Shown here piece after piece: positions 8,625 to 17,832 of a stretch of DNA of 29,372 nt (position 1 is its first letter; every line of letters starts with the position of its first letter). This DNA is from CAYSBE01 sp964429245. GTDB taxonomy: Bacteria > Bacteroidota > Bacteroidia > UKL13-3. The DNA is taken from the NCBI GenBank assembly GCA_964429245.1, contig CAYSBE010000016.1:1-29372 (forward strand). The letters run 5' to 3'. The translations under genes and the position numbers were made by a program. The notes beneath the pieces are model-generated. The model saw nothing but the letters and a program-made list of their open reading frames with translations, had not been told where the DNA came from and made no database searches.

Positions 8625-9191
8625 TTAATTACATCCGAATTTTGCCGATACTTGACGTGTACCGCTAAATGTAGCACTTACAGCATCAAAGGTTTTATCG
8701 CTAAATTCAACAGTTAGTTTTCCATTGTCATTTTTTAATGTAATCTGAAGGTTTGGTTTTACAAGTAAAAATTCATCTCGTGTCTTGTCTAAACCCGAAA
8801 TATAGCATTTACCTGAAGCAAGGTTTGATTCATCGTTTACTGAAAAATAATTACCCGAAGGAGCTACCGGATTAGTTTCGCCACGGTAAAAAGAAGCAGA
8901 AATGGTGCTACCATCGGCTGCAATACCACTTACAGTAGAAATTGGAATAATTTCAGAGAAAATTGTGTCATTGGTGTTTGCACACAATGTAGAAGTTAAG
9001 TTAATGGTGGTCCCGCCAGAAATAAAATAATTGGACGAGCCTGTAGAAGTTGTTGATGTTGTAGCTGTTGATGAAGTTGTTGATGAAGTTGTTGACGTAG
9101 AACTGTTATTATTATCATCATCTTTAGAACAGAATACAAATGTTACGGATAAAACCAAAAGGCCTAAGCCAAATTTCAACGTTTTTTTCAT
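8625..9191 (-). CDS. Ser/Thr-rich-linker surface lipoprotein, function unknown
   Basis: A 188-residue lipoprotein. After a hydrophobic signal (residues 5-20) comes Cys21, followed by SKDDD. Lys plus acidic residues just behind the lipidated Cys match the lipoprotein export signal described in Capnocytophaga/Bacteroidetes, so surface exposure is likely. The residue before Cys is Phe, so the lipobox is atypical. Residues about 27-54 are almost only Ser, Thr, Gly and Asn, coded in part by a tandem 12-base repeat (9067-9090), and probably form a flexible stalk. The remaining ~130 residues look like a small beta-rich domain (GTTINLTS...KCYISGLDK...LTVEFSDKTFDAVSATFSG) with no recognised family. 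It has a good promoter (9215-9245) and its own terminator. Confidence 0.75.
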   Translation of the reverse strand: MKKTLKFGLGLLVLSVTFVFCSKDDDNNNSSTSTTSSTTSSTATTSTTSTGSSNYFISGGTTINLTSTLCANTNDTIFSEIIPISTVSGIAADGSTISASFYRGETNPVAPSGNYFSVNDESNLASGKCYISGLDKTRDEFLLVKPNLQITLKNDNGKLTVEFSDKTFDAVSATFSGTRQVSAKFGCN

Positions 9192-9214
9192 GGTGTTTGT
9201 TATAATGTAAGATT

Positions 9215-9245
9215 CAAAAATAAGAATCGGTTTGAAAAAAGCAAG
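9215..9245 (-). promoter_or_regulatory. Bacteroidota-type promoter of the lipoprotein gene
   Basis: On the minus strand CTTG (9242-9245) is followed after exactly 19 bases by TATTTTTG (9215-9222), matching the TTG / TAnnTTTG consensus. Transcription should begin near 9209, about 18 bases before the ATG at 9191. Confidence 0.6.
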
Positions 9246-9250
9246 TTTGC

Positions 9251-9634
9251 TTAATTACTTAAAAAATTAGGAATAAGCTTGAAAAGAGGGATTTTTACCT
9301 TGAACCTGCTTCCGTCTATAAGTCTTTCCATAAGGTAATTTCCGTGCATGTATCCTAATAGGGATTCTATGGTTACACCGGATACATATACATGTTTTTC
9401 TCCCGGCTCAATAATGGGTTGTTCGCCCACAACACCCTCTCCTTCCACCTCTTTATGGCCGATTAAGGTATCGAAAATAAACCAGTGCCTTCGAAGCAAT
9501 TTGATGGTGTGGTCGCCATTATTGATAATAGAAATACGATACGCGAAAGCGTGCATCAAGTCGGTTTTTGCATTGGCCCCTTGGTAGGTAACTTCTACCA
9601 TTATTTTAACATCATTGGTAATTGCTGTTGGCAT
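9251..9634 (-). CDS. apaG: ApaG family protein
   Basis: A 127-residue ApaG protein, a small FN3-like beta-sandwich. Conserved features are HAFAYRISIINNGDHTIKLLRRHWFIFD, then GEGVVGEQPIIEPGEKHVYVSG and MHGNYLME. ApaG has been linked to Co/Mg resistance and diadenosine-tetraphosphate metabolism in enterobacteria; the biochemical role is not settled. The frame extends to ATG 9679, but the start at 9634 (MPTAITNDVKI) gives the standard family length. A CATATTTG at 9683-9690 could be the -7 element, followed by a palindrome (9665-9680). A short AAGCA/TGCTT hairpin and T-run overlap the stop codon and may be a weak terminator. Confidence 0.93.
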   Translation of the reverse strand: MPTAITNDVKIMVEVTYQGANAKTDLMHAFAYRISIINNGDHTIKLLRRHWFIFDTLIGHKEVEGEGVVGEQPIIEPGEKHVYVSGVTIESLLGYMHGNYLMERLIDGSRFKVKIPLFKLIPNFLSN

Positions 9635-9734
9635 ACGATAGCTATTAAACCCAAAAATAACATTGTTGTTTGAAAACAACTACAAATATGGCGTAAAGGA
9701 AAAAGAAATTTGTAGCCTTACTTTAGCAATTTGT

Positions 9735-12599
9735 TTATTTCAGCTTACGCTTTGTTTCAACGATTTCGTATGATTCAATTTGATCGCCCTCTTTTATATC
9801 GTTATAGTTGGCAATAGTAAGTCCGCAATCATACCCCGAAGCTACTTCTTTCACATCGTCTTTAAAACGCTTAAGCGAAGATAATTCGCCAGAGAAAATA
9901 ACAACACCATCACGTATGAGCCTGATTTTATTATTACGGAAAATTTTACCGTCAGTAACCATACATCCTGCAACGGTACCCACTTTGCTAATTTTGAAAA
10001 CTTCGCGTATTTCTACATTTCCTGTAATTTTCTCTTCGGTCGTAGGCTCTAGCATGCCTTCAATTGCAGCTTTAATTTCTTCAATAGCTTTGTAAATGAT
10101 CGAATACAAGCGAATGTCAATACTTTCATTTTCGGCAAGTTTTCTTGCTTGAGCCGAAGGTCTTACCTGGAATCCAATGATAATGGCATCAGAAGCAGAT
10201 GCTAACAATACATCACTTTCTGAAATTTGACCTACACCTTTATAAATTACACTTACTTGAACTTCCTCAGTAGAAAGTTTGATCAATGAGTCGCTTAATG
10301 CTTCAACAGAACCATCAACGTCACCTTTCACAATAACTTTAAGCTCCTTGAAGTTTCCAATAGCCAATCGTCTTCCGATTTCATCTAATGTAATATGCTT
10401 GCGGGTACGAATACCTTGCTCGCGTAAAAGCTGTGTACGCTTGTTTGCAATTTCTTTAGCTTCCTGCTCAGTTTTGGTTACAAACAGCTTATCACCGGCT
10501 TGTGGCGCACCTTCTAATCCTAATAATACAACAGGCGTTGAAGGACCGGCAGAGGTAATTTTTTTGCCTCGCTCATCGAACATGGCGCGAACACGGCCAC
10601 TGTGAACCCCTGCTAAAAGCGGCTCTCCTACGCGCATGGTACCTGCTTGAACCATCACGGTTGCGGTAATACCGCGCCCTTTATCCAAAGTGGCCTCAAT
10701 CACACTGCCCACAGCTAATTTATTTGGATTTGCTTTAAGGTCTAACATTTCTGCTTCAAGCAAAACTTTATCAAGAAGCGCATCTATATTTTGGCCTTTT
10801 TTGGCCGAAATTTCTTGGCATTGGTATTTACCTCCCCACTCTTCTACAAGAATGTTCATGGCGGCAAGTTGTTCTCTAATTTTGTCAGGATTTGCACCAT
10901 CGCGGTCAATTTTGTTAATCGCAAATACAATAGGCACACCCGCTGCTTGCGCATGTGATATGGCTTCGCGAGTTTGTGGCATTACACTATCATCTGCGGC
11001 AATCACAATGATTACGATATCGGTAATTTTAGCACCACGGGCTCGCATTGCAGTAAATGCCTCGTGACCCGGTGTGTCGAGGAAAGTAACTTTTTTACCG
11101 GAAGCAAGTGTTACTTCATAAGCGCCAATGTGTTGGGTAATTCCTCCGGCTTCACCGGCAATTACATTTGCTTTACGCACATAATCCAATAAAGAAGTTT
11201 TACCGTGATCTACGTGACCCATTACAGTTACGATAGGAGGGCGAGGCAATAGGTCTTCAGGCCTGTCCTCCACTTCTTCAATATCTGCAACTTCATCAGC
11301 AGTTGTAAATTCAACGGAGTAGCCAAACTCATCGGCAACGATGGTGATGGTTTCGGCATCCAAACGCTGGTTGATGGAAACCATCATACCCAATGTCATA
11401 CAAGCGCTAATAATTTGGGTAACCTGCACATTCATTAGGTTTGCCAATTCATTTGCAGTAACATATTCTGTTACTTTAAGTACTTTTTGCGACAATTCGT
11501 CTTCCATTGCCGCCTCTTCTCTTTCGGCAGCAGCAGCATCACGTTTTTGCTTGCGTATTTTTGAACGTACCGCACCAATATTAGGTTGTTTGCTTCCCGG
11601 GTTTAAGCGGGCCAAAGTTTCTTTTAGTTTATCCTGAATTTCTTTTTCGGTAATTTCAGATTTTACCTCAGGCTCCCTGCTTTTTCCGTAGCGTGGTTTG
11701 TTATCAAAACGTTGTTTAGGATCTCTTTTAACCGGATCTTTTGAATCAGGTTTTTTATTTTCTACATTTTCGCTTCCGGCAACAAAGTTTGATTTGCGTT
11801 TTCTTTTCTTTTTGCCTTGGGCTTCATCAGATGAGGCAACAGGTTTGGGTTTTTTAAATCCGGATTGCTCGGTAGGCAAAACAATTTTACCCAATACTTT
11901 TAGTCCCGACAGTTTCTCATAGTTTGGCTCCAGCATTTGAGGCTCAACGGCTTCGGCAACAGGAGGAACAATTTCGGCAGCAGGCTCAATTTCCGGAACA
12001 ATGGCTATTTGCTCTGTTTGAATTTCGGGTTCTACCTTAGGCTCTTCTTTCTTCCTTTCTTTTTGGGTTTCCTTATTGGCTTCTTCTTTTTTTACAGGAG
12101 GTTTTTCAGTTGCTTTTTTAGACTTTTTACCCGCATCCAAATCAATTTTGCCCAACACCTTCAACCCAACTTTACTTTCTTCTTCTGCTTTAGGCGGTTC
12201 AACCACAGTTGGGTGTTCAACCTGTTCAGTTTTTGCTGCTGGAGACTCTGTTTTGGCTGTCTTTTCAGGAACCAATCCCGATTTTATAAGTATACTATCT
12301 TCTTCTTCGTCATCTTTACTGCGAACGGTTTTTGGCTTTGCCTCAGGAGCCGTCAAAACTTCTTCTTTCTTCGGAGCTTTTTGCTTCGAAGTGGTTAGTT
12401 GTTTGGCATCTTCCAGTGTTTTTTTATCACTTTGAAAATCGTTAAGCAATATTTGGTATTGCTCTTCTGTAATTTTCCCATTAGGATTGCTATCTATTTT
12501 AAATCCTTTATTTGATAAATGTTCAATGATGGTGCTGATGCCCACACCAATCTCTTTAACTACTTTACTGATTCTTATGGTTCCTGTTGTTTCCGTCAT
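9735..12599 (-). CDS. infB: Translation initiation factor IF-2
   Basis: Translational GTPase that delivers initiator tRNA to the 30S subunit and promotes subunit joining. Of 954 residues, about 1-50 form the IF2 N-terminal helical domain. About 50-370 are a low-complexity, Lys/Glu/Pro-rich linker in which a [GL]KVLGKI[DV]L motif occurs twice, as usual in Bacteroidota IF-2. A second IF2_N-type segment (TANELANLMNV) precedes the GTPase domain: P-loop GHVDHGKT (461-468), DTPGHE switch II, NKID (562-565). Domains II-IV follow (…GDVDGSVEAL…, …GNVEIREVF…GTVAGC…). It is the last gene of the rimP-nusA-infB operon, 72 bases after nusA. Several long open frames on the opposite strand are shadows of its repetitive linker. 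Confidence 0.98.
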   Translation of the reverse strand: MTETTGTIRISKVVKEIGVGISTIIEHLSNKGFKIDSNPNGKITEEQYQILLNDFQSDKKTLEDAKQLTTSKQKAPKKEEVLTAPEAKPKTVRSKDDEEEDSILIKSGLVPEKTAKTESPAAKTEQVEHPTVVEPPKAEEESKVGLKVLGKIDLDAGKKSKKATEKPPVKKEEANKETQKERKKEEPKVEPEIQTEQIAIVPEIEPAAEIVPPVAEAVEPQMLEPNYEKLSGLKVLGKIVLPTEQSGFKKPKPVASSDEAQGKKKRKRKSNFVAGSENVENKKPDSKDPVKRDPKQRFDNKPRYGKSREPEVKSEITEKEIQDKLKETLARLNPGSKQPNIGAVRSKIRKQKRDAAAAEREEAAMEDELSQKVLKVTEYVTANELANLMNVQVTQIISACMTLGMMVSINQRLDAETITIVADEFGYSVEFTTADEVADIEEVEDRPEDLLPRPPIVTVMGHVDHGKTSLLDYVRKANVIAGEAGGITQHIGAYEVTLASGKKVTFLDTPGHEAFTAMRARGAKITDIVIIVIAADDSVMPQTREAISHAQAAGVPIVFAINKIDRDGANPDKIREQLAAMNILVEEWGGKYQCQEISAKKGQNIDALLDKVLLEAEMLDLKANPNKLAVGSVIEATLDKGRGITATVMVQAGTMRVGEPLLAGVHSGRVRAMFDERGKKITSAGPSTPVVLLGLEGAPQAGDKLFVTKTEQEAKEIANKRTQLLREQGIRTRKHITLDEIGRRLAIGNFKELKVIVKGDVDGSVEALSDSLIKLSTEEVQVSVIYKGVGQISESDVLLASASDAIIIGFQVRPSAQARKLAENESIDIRLYSIIYKAIEEIKAAIEGMLEPTTEEKITGNVEIREVFKISKVGTVAGCMVTDGKIFRNNKIRLIRDGVVIFSGELSSLKRFKDDVKEVASGYDCGLTIANYNDIKEGDQIESYEIVETKRKLK

Positions 12600-12671
12600 T
12601 CAATCTGCGATAATACGTCTTTTTTTTGAGTTATAATTTACTGTAGGTAGGATAGTAATTAGTGACAGCTA

Positions 12672-13907
12672 TTATTCGAATTCAGATTGAAGGATTTTGC
12701 GTATTTCCTTAACCGTTTCTTCCTCCAACTCACTTCTTCTAACGATGTCTTCATCAGTTAGTGCCAATACACTGCGGGCGGTATCGCAACCAATCTTCTT
12801 CAACTCGTCAATTATCCATTCATCAATCTCGTCTGTAAATTCATCCAAATCAATATCTTCTTCAATGCCTTCATCGTCTCTGTAAACATCAATATTCATA
12901 TCCACAAGCTTTCCGGCAAGTTTTATATTGTGCCCGCCTTTGCCAATGGCAAGGGAAACCTGATCGGGTTTTAAGAATACGGCAACACGCTTTGATTCTT
13001 CTTCGATTTTGATGGAAGTAATTTTTGCCGGACTCAATGCACGCTGAATAAGCAACTGCATGTTGTTGGTGTAATTTATTACATCAATATTTTCATTGCG
13101 TAATTCGCGAACGATACCATGAATACGTGAACCTTTCATGCCCACACAAGCACCCACAGGATCAATGCGGTCATCATATGACTCAACGGCAACCTTGGCA
13201 CGTTCTCCCGGTTCGCGCACAATTTTCTTAATAGTGATAACTCCATCTAAAATTTCCGGAACTTCTTGTTCGAATAAACGCTCCAGTAGCATAGGAGAGG
13301 TACGGGAAAGAATAATTCGGGGCGAGCCGTTATACATTTCCACTTTAAGCACAACTGCACGAATGCTATCGCCTTTCTTAAAATGATCAGCAGCAATCAT
13401 TTCGGTTTTTGGAAGCAATAATTCATTGCCTTCATCATCCAAAATCATCAATTCTTTTTTCCATATTTGGTAAACCTCTCCGGTTACGATTTCACTTACG
13501 CGGTCTTTATACTTTTTGTACAATTCGTCTTTTTCAAGCTCAAGTACCTTCGACATGAGTGTTTGGCGTGCAGATAAAATGGCCCTGCGTCCAAATATTT
13601 CAAGTTTTACTTCGCTGGCTACGTCTTCTCCAACTTCAAAATCGGCTTCAATTTTGCGGGCATCGGTTAATGAAATTTGTGCAATTTCATTTTCTACTTC
13701 CCCATCATGTACGATGGTTCGGTTTTGCCAAATTTCAAGGTCCCCGTTGCTGTCGTTTACAACTACGTTAAAATTGTCATCGTTTCCGTAGCGCTTGCGC
13801 AACATGGTACGAAACACATCTTCCAGCACGCGTTGCATGGTTACGCGGTCGATGTTTTTAAACTCTTTAAACTCACTAAACGAGTCGATAAGTCCTACAC
13901 TGTGCAT
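12672..13907 (-). CDS. nusA: Transcription termination/antitermination factor NusA
   Basis: RNA polymerase-associated factor that modulates pausing, intrinsic termination and antitermination. The 411-residue protein shows the N-terminal RNAP-binding domain (IDSFSEFKEFKNIDR), an S1 domain (GEVYQIWKKELMILDDEGNELLLPKTE, about residues 134-160) and two KH domains (GACVGMKGSRIHGIVREL; SLAIGKGGHNIKLAGKL). The acidic tail ends in a helix-hairpin-helix-like stretch (DELKKIGCDTARSVLALTDEDIV). The start at 13907 gives MHSVGLIDSF, a few residues longer than some relatives. It lies 17 bases after rimP. NusA could act back on the terminator-like hairpin in the operon leader (14399-14419). Confidence 0.98.
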   Translation of the reverse strand: MHSVGLIDSFSEFKEFKNIDRVTMQRVLEDVFRTMLRKRYGNDDNFNVVVNDSNGDLEIWQNRTIVHDGEVENEIAQISLTDARKIEADFEVGEDVASEVKLEIFGRRAILSARQTLMSKVLELEKDELYKKYKDRVSEIVTGEVYQIWKKELMILDDEGNELLLPKTEMIAADHFKKGDSIRAVVLKVEMYNGSPRIILSRTSPMLLERLFEQEVPEILDGVITIKKIVREPGERAKVAVESYDDRIDPVGACVGMKGSRIHGIVRELRNENIDVINYTNNMQLLIQRALSPAKITSIKIEEESKRVAVFLKPDQVSLAIGKGGHNIKLAGKLVDMNIDVYRDDEGIEEDIDLDEFTDEIDEWIIDELKKIGCDTARSVLALTDEDIVRRSELEEETVKEIRKILQSEFE

Positions 13908-13924
13908 ATGATTGGTATTATAAT

Positions 13925-14386
13925 TTATTTAAAACTAATGATCACTTTTGATTCTTTAATGTCAGCCCATTTGATTTCTTTCAGTGGGCTTTGGTCGGTA
14001 TATCTTTTTTTCTGGTCTTGTAATTTCAATACGATTTTATCTGCATCAACCGATTGCAACTTGCCTGTAATAAGTGTTTCGGCTTGCAACTTTACTTCAA
14101 GCTCTCTGCCAATATGCTTTGGGTACTGGCGCTGAAGCAAAAGCGGTTTGTCTGCCCCTGGCGAAGAAACCTCAAGAATATAGTGCTCTTCGGTAAATTC
14201 TGCTTCATCAAGCCTGTTTGAAATGAGCCTATTTGCCTTTCGGCATTGCTCGATGCTAATGCCCTCATCGCCATCTAGCAACACACTTAGTCGTTTGTTT
14301 CCCGGTTTCCAGTCAATAGATACCAGAAAAACGCTCTTGTCTTCAAGGTCGTTAAGCCATAAGGTTATTTGTTGTACAATATCCAT
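13925..14386 (-). CDS. rimP: Ribosome maturation factor RimP
   Basis: Binds free 30S subunits and is needed for their maturation. The 153-residue protein has the RimP N-terminal domain (SVLLDGDEGISIEQCRKANRLI...) with the conserved YILEVSSPGADKPL signature (about residues 67-80), then an SH3-like C-terminal domain (LEVKLQAETLITGKLQSVDADKIVLKLQ). It is the first gene of the rimP-nusA-infB operon, an arrangement conserved widely in bacteria. The promoter and a terminator-like hairpin lie directly upstream. Confidence 0.96.
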   Translation of the reverse strand: MDIVQQITLWLNDLEDKSVFLVSIDWKPGNKRLSVLLDGDEGISIEQCRKANRLISNRLDEAEFTEEHYILEVSSPGADKPLLLQRQYPKHIGRELEVKLQAETLITGKLQSVDADKIVLKLQDQKKRYTDQSPLKEIKWADIKESKVIISFK

Positions 14387-14398
14387 GTTGTAATAAAA

Positions 14399-14419
14399 GA
14401 GGGGACTTGCGGTCCCCTC
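14399..14419 (-). promoter_or_regulatory. Terminator-like hairpin in the rimP-nusA-infB leader (candidate attenuator)
   Basis: Perfect 8-bp GC-rich stem GAGGGGAC / GTCCCCTC with a 5-base loop. On the minus strand it is followed at once by TTTTATTAC and then, 12 bases after the stem, by the rimP ATG. The predicted promoter at 14444-14474 places it inside a leader of about 50 bases. It has intrinsic-terminator architecture but no gene ends in front of it. Confidence 0.6.
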
Positions 14420-14443
14420 AGCTAAATACGATTAATACGGCTG

Positions 14444-14474
14444 CGAATGTATAACATTTTTGCAAAACAACAAA
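14444..14474 (-). promoter_or_regulatory. Promoter of the rimP-nusA-infB operon
   Basis: On the minus strand TTTG (14471-14474), a 19-base spacer and TACATTCG (14444-14451, one mismatch to TAnnTTTG). Predicted transcription start is near 14438. Confidence 0.55.
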
Positions 14475-14541
14475 ATTTTGCCTGAGAGCCTATAAGGAAT
14501 AAATAACAGCTGAAGCACAATAGCATGAGGATGCTTTCGTT

Positions 14542-14572
14542 CTTGGATAATTCCAATGGCTGTCTATATTTG
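14542..14572 (+). promoter_or_regulatory. Promoter of the DUF2723 glycosyltransferase gene
   Basis: CTTG (14542-14545), a 19-base spacer and TATATTTG (14565-14572), an exact fit to TAnnTTTG. Predicted start is near 14578, about 38 bases before the ATG at 14616. Confidence 0.6.
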
Positions 14573-14615
14573 CTCACTTTGTCAAAACTTTTAAAACACG
14601 AATTATTATAACAAA

Positions 14616-17600
14616 ATGAAAAGTTACAAACTGATTAACATTACTTTGGGTTGGGTTGCCTTTGCCGTAGCATTGGTTACGTATGCAATGACACTTGAAC
14701 CAACCGTAAGTTTTTGGGATTGCGGGGAATTTATTTCGGCAGCCTATCGCTTACAAATTTGCCACCCTCCTGGTGCGCCTTTGTTTTTAATGACCGGGCG
14801 ATTGTTTTCGTTGCTTGCTGGGGATGACATTACCCGTGTGGCTTATTGGGTAAATATGGTGTCGGGAATGACAAGCGCGTTGACGGTATTATTTATGTTT
14901 TGGACAGTTACACATCTTGGCAAAAAGATTGTAGCAGCAAAGGATGAAGACTTAACCCCTGTTAAAACCTTCGGTATAATGGTAGCAGGATTGGTCGCTT
15001 CGCTCACCCTTACTTTCAGTGACACTTTTTGGTTTTCGGCAGTGGAAGCGGAGGTATATGCTTACTCAAGTTTTTTTACAACCGTTACGTTTTGGTGCAT
15101 ACTTAAATGGGAAAATATTGCCCACGAAAAAGATGCCGACCGTTGGCTAATCTTAATTTCTTACTTAGTTGGTTTGGCTATCGGAGTCCATTTGTTAAGT
15201 ATTCTGGTTATACCCGCAGTGGTGTATGTATATTATTTCAAGAAATTTGAGTTTACCCGCAATGGTTTTATAAAAGCATCAGCAGTGGCTATTGCAGCCA
15301 TTGGCACGGTACAGTTTGTCATCATTCCGGGAATGCCATCATTGATGACCAAATTTGATTACCTATTCACCAATGTACTAGGCATGGGTTTCAATACAGG
15401 TATTTATGCCATGGTTGCTTGCATCGGGTTGTTTTTGTTTGGGGTAATACAGCATACACAAACTAAGAGCAAGCTTGGCTTATACATTGCAACAGCAGCA
15501 TATTTATTTATGGCGCTTACTTCATTTACTATCAATGCCTCATTAAGCGGATTGATACTTTGGGGAATACTTGGCGCAGCAATATATTTTGCCCTTTTTC
15601 AACAAAAAGTGGGAGCGGCCTTGGTTAATATTATAGCCCTGTGTGTGAGTTTTATCATTATTGGATATTCATCTTACGCTATGGTACTCATTCGTTCCAA
15701 TGCCAATCCAGCAATTGATATGAACAATCCTGAAAATCCTTTTACGTTATTGTCATACCTCAACCGTGAGCAATACGGTGAAAACCCGTTGGTTTACGGA
15801 CAATACTTTTATGCAAAACCGGTTGAAATTAAAAAGGGAGAAATGAATTATAGACCCGAAGGAGATAAGTATATCGAATCGGGCGAAAAAATATCTCGGG
15901 TGTATGATGCAAAAGACCAAACCATTTTTCCGCGTATGTGGAGTGATCGGGCAGATCACGTGCAAGCCTATCGGCAGTGGGAAAAAATACCGGAGGGCAA
16001 AAAAGCAACCTTTGGAAAGAACATAGATTTCTTATTGAGTTACCAGCTTGGCTTTATGTATTGGAGGTATTTCTTTTGGAACTTTGTTGGCCGTCAAAAT
16101 GATGACCAAGGATTTGGGGATGTACTTCGCGGAAATTGGATCAGTGGAATAAAAGCCATTGATAAAATGCGACTTGGCCCACAAGATAACTTGCCTGATG
16201 ACATGGCAAACAACAAAGCCAGAAACACGTATTTCTTCTTGCCATTAATACTGGGTATCATTGGTTTGGTGTGGCATTACAAAAAATCTAAAGAAGATGC
16301 CATCGTTGTAACAACCCTCTTTTTGTTTACCGGATTTTTTATAATCTTGTATCTTAATTTTCCAGCTCATCAGCCACGCGAACGAGACTATGCCTATGTG
16401 GGCTCTTACCAAACCTTTATGATTTGGATTGGTCTTGGCGTTTTATCCTTAATTGATTGGTTGTCGAAAAAAGTGAATCCGGCAATGGCTACCGGTGCCG
16501 TTACCGTAGCTACGCTTGCCGGTGTTCCATACCTAATGGCCAACCAAAATTGGGACGACCATAGCCGTGCAAATCGCTACACCGCATTGCATTTTGCCAT
16601 CAATTATCTTGAGTCGTGTCCGCCAAATGCCATCTTGTTTACCAATGGCGACAATGACACCTATCCGCTTTGGTATGCACAAAACGTAGAAGGCATTCGC
16701 TCAGATGTGCGCATCATTAACCTTAGTTTGTTAAACACAGATTGGTATACGGACAACCTGAAACGCAAAGTATATGATAGCGAAGAAGTGCCATTTAGTA
16801 TGACACGAGACAAATACATCGGAGAAAAAAGAAACTACGTAGTGTATTACAATAACCCGCAAATTGCGCAGCGCTACGGGATGAATCAAACAGACCATTA
16901 TCCGCTAAAAAACATTATTCAGTTTATCAATGATGATAATGATCCGTTGGCACAAGTTCAGTCTAACTCTGGGGAGTCCTTTAATTATTTCCCAACCAAG
17001 AAATTTTATATGCTGGTTGATAAAGAGCAAGTGAAAAAATCGGGAGTGGTACCGGAAAAAGACTGGGATAAAATTGTAGATACCATTAAATGGGAAATTG
17101 GAAACAACGCATTGATGAAGGCAGATTTGGTAACACTAGATATTGTTGCTTCAACAGATTGGACTCGTCCTATTTGCTTTGCCATCACTACAGGCAGCGA
17201 TGTATATTTAAATATGCAGCAATACTTCCGTATCAATGGTTTGGTTTACCAATTGGTTCCGGTATTGAACAGTGAGCCAAACGAAGGCACCATGGGAAGT
17301 ATCAATACCGATATTTTGTTTGATAACATGATGAACAAATTTAAGTGGGGCAATATGGATAAGCCGGGCATTTATATGGATGAAACTATCTTGCGTCAAA
17401 CCAATAATTACCGAAACTTATTTTACCGCCTTGGTGCCAAACTTATCATGGAAGGCGATACGGCAAGAGCGATCGCTGCACTCGACCGAAGTGTAGAGGT
17501 GATGCCTTTGGAAAACGTGGCATACAATCAGCTGAATTTGGCAATTGGTCAGGCATACTATGGTGCGGGAGCGATGGAAAAAGGTGACGAACAAATCAGA

Positions 17601-17807
17601 AGAGTTGCCAAACAGTATGCACAAAAGCAAAAGTATTTTGCCAGCTTCAAGGGCACAAGCAAATACCAACAGGTTGCAACTGAAATTAGCGAAGCTAACG
17701 ATATGCTTGGCTATGCCATGAATATTGCACAAACCACCAATCGTCCGGAATTGGCCAAAGAAATTTCGCAAATGGCAAGTATTCCTTCTGCACCAATCGG
17801 GAGATAA
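14616..17807 (+). CDS. DUF2723 (GT117, TMEM260-like) membrane glycosyltransferase
   Basis: A 1063-residue polytopic inner-membrane protein of the DUF2723 family. The diagnostic N-terminus is TLEPTVSFWDCGEFISAAYRLQICHPPGAPLF (about residues 27-58), where the acidic residues of WDCGEF match the catalytic site of GT-C enzymes. The eukaryotic homologue TMEM260 is a protein O-mannosyltransferase; the bacterial substrate is unknown, and transfer of sugar to exported proteins or glycans is inferred. About 12 hydrophobic helices run to about residue 650. A soluble region follows with ILFTNGDNDTYPLWYAQ, then TPR-like helices near the C-terminus (about 930-1050, e.g. ARAIAALDRSVEVMP). It has its own promoter and terminator. 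Confidence 0.9.
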   Translation: MKSYKLINITLGWVAFAVALVTYAMTLEPTVSFWDCGEFISAAYRLQICHPPGAPLFLMTGRLFSLLAGDDITRVAYWVNMVSGMTSALTVLFMFWTVTHLGKKIVAAKDEDLTPVKTFGIMVAGLVASLTLTFSDTFWFSAVEAEVYAYSSFFTTVTFWCILKWENIAHEKDADRWLILISYLVGLAIGVHLLSILVIPAVVYVYYFKKFEFTRNGFIKASAVAIAAIGTVQFVIIPGMPSLMTKFDYLFTNVLGMGFNTGIYAMVACIGLFLFGVIQHTQTKSKLGLYIATAAYLFMALTSFTINASLSGLILWGILGAAIYFALFQQKVGAALVNIIALCVSFIIIGYSSYAMVLIRSNANPAIDMNNPENPFTLLSYLNREQYGENPLVYGQYFYAKPVEIKKGEMNYRPEGDKYIESGEKISRVYDAKDQTIFPRMWSDRADHVQAYRQWEKIPEGKKATFGKNIDFLLSYQLGFMYWRYFFWNFVGRQNDDQGFGDVLRGNWISGIKAIDKMRLGPQDNLPDDMANNKARNTYFFLPLILGIIGLVWHYKKSKEDAIVVTTLFLFTGFFIILYLNFPAHQPRERDYAYVGSYQTFMIWIGLGVLSLIDWLSKKVNPAMATGAVTVATLAGVPYLMANQNWDDHSRANRYTALHFAINYLESCPPNAILFTNGDNDTYPLWYAQNVEGIRSDVRIINLSLLNTDWYTDNLKRKVYDSEEVPFSMTRDKYIGEKRNYVVYYNNPQIAQRYGMNQTDHYPLKNIIQFINDDNDPLAQVQSNSGESFNYFPTKKFYMLVDKEQVKKSGVVPEKDWDKIVDTIKWEIGNNALMKADLVTLDIVASTDWTRPICFAITTGSDVYLNMQQYFRINGLVYQLVPVLNSEPNEGTMGSINTDILFDNMMNKFKWGNMDKPGIYMDETILRQTNNYRNLFYRLGAKLIMEGDTARAIAALDRSVEVMPLENVAYNQLNLAIGQAYYGAGAMEKGDEQIRRVAKQYAQKQKYFASFKGTSKYQQVATEISEANDMLGYAMNIAQTTNRPELAKEISQMASIPSAPIGR

Positions 17808-17832
17808 TTCCATATTAATAAACTATTTTGCG

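Noticed and set aside
9665..9680. Palindrome GTTGTTTGAAAACAAC near the apaG transcription start
   Set aside because: Low-complexity A/T-rich symmetry without a second copy or known regulator; too weak for a claim.
9808..12435. Several long plus-strand open frames opposite infB (up to 153 codons)
   Set aside because: They are antisense shadows of the biased Lys/Glu/Pro codons of IF-2; their products are compositionally odd (Phe/Ser-rich) and match nothing.
13516..14135. Plus-strand open frames opposite nusA and rimP
   Set aside because: They lie wholly inside well-supported genes and have no start context or family resemblance.
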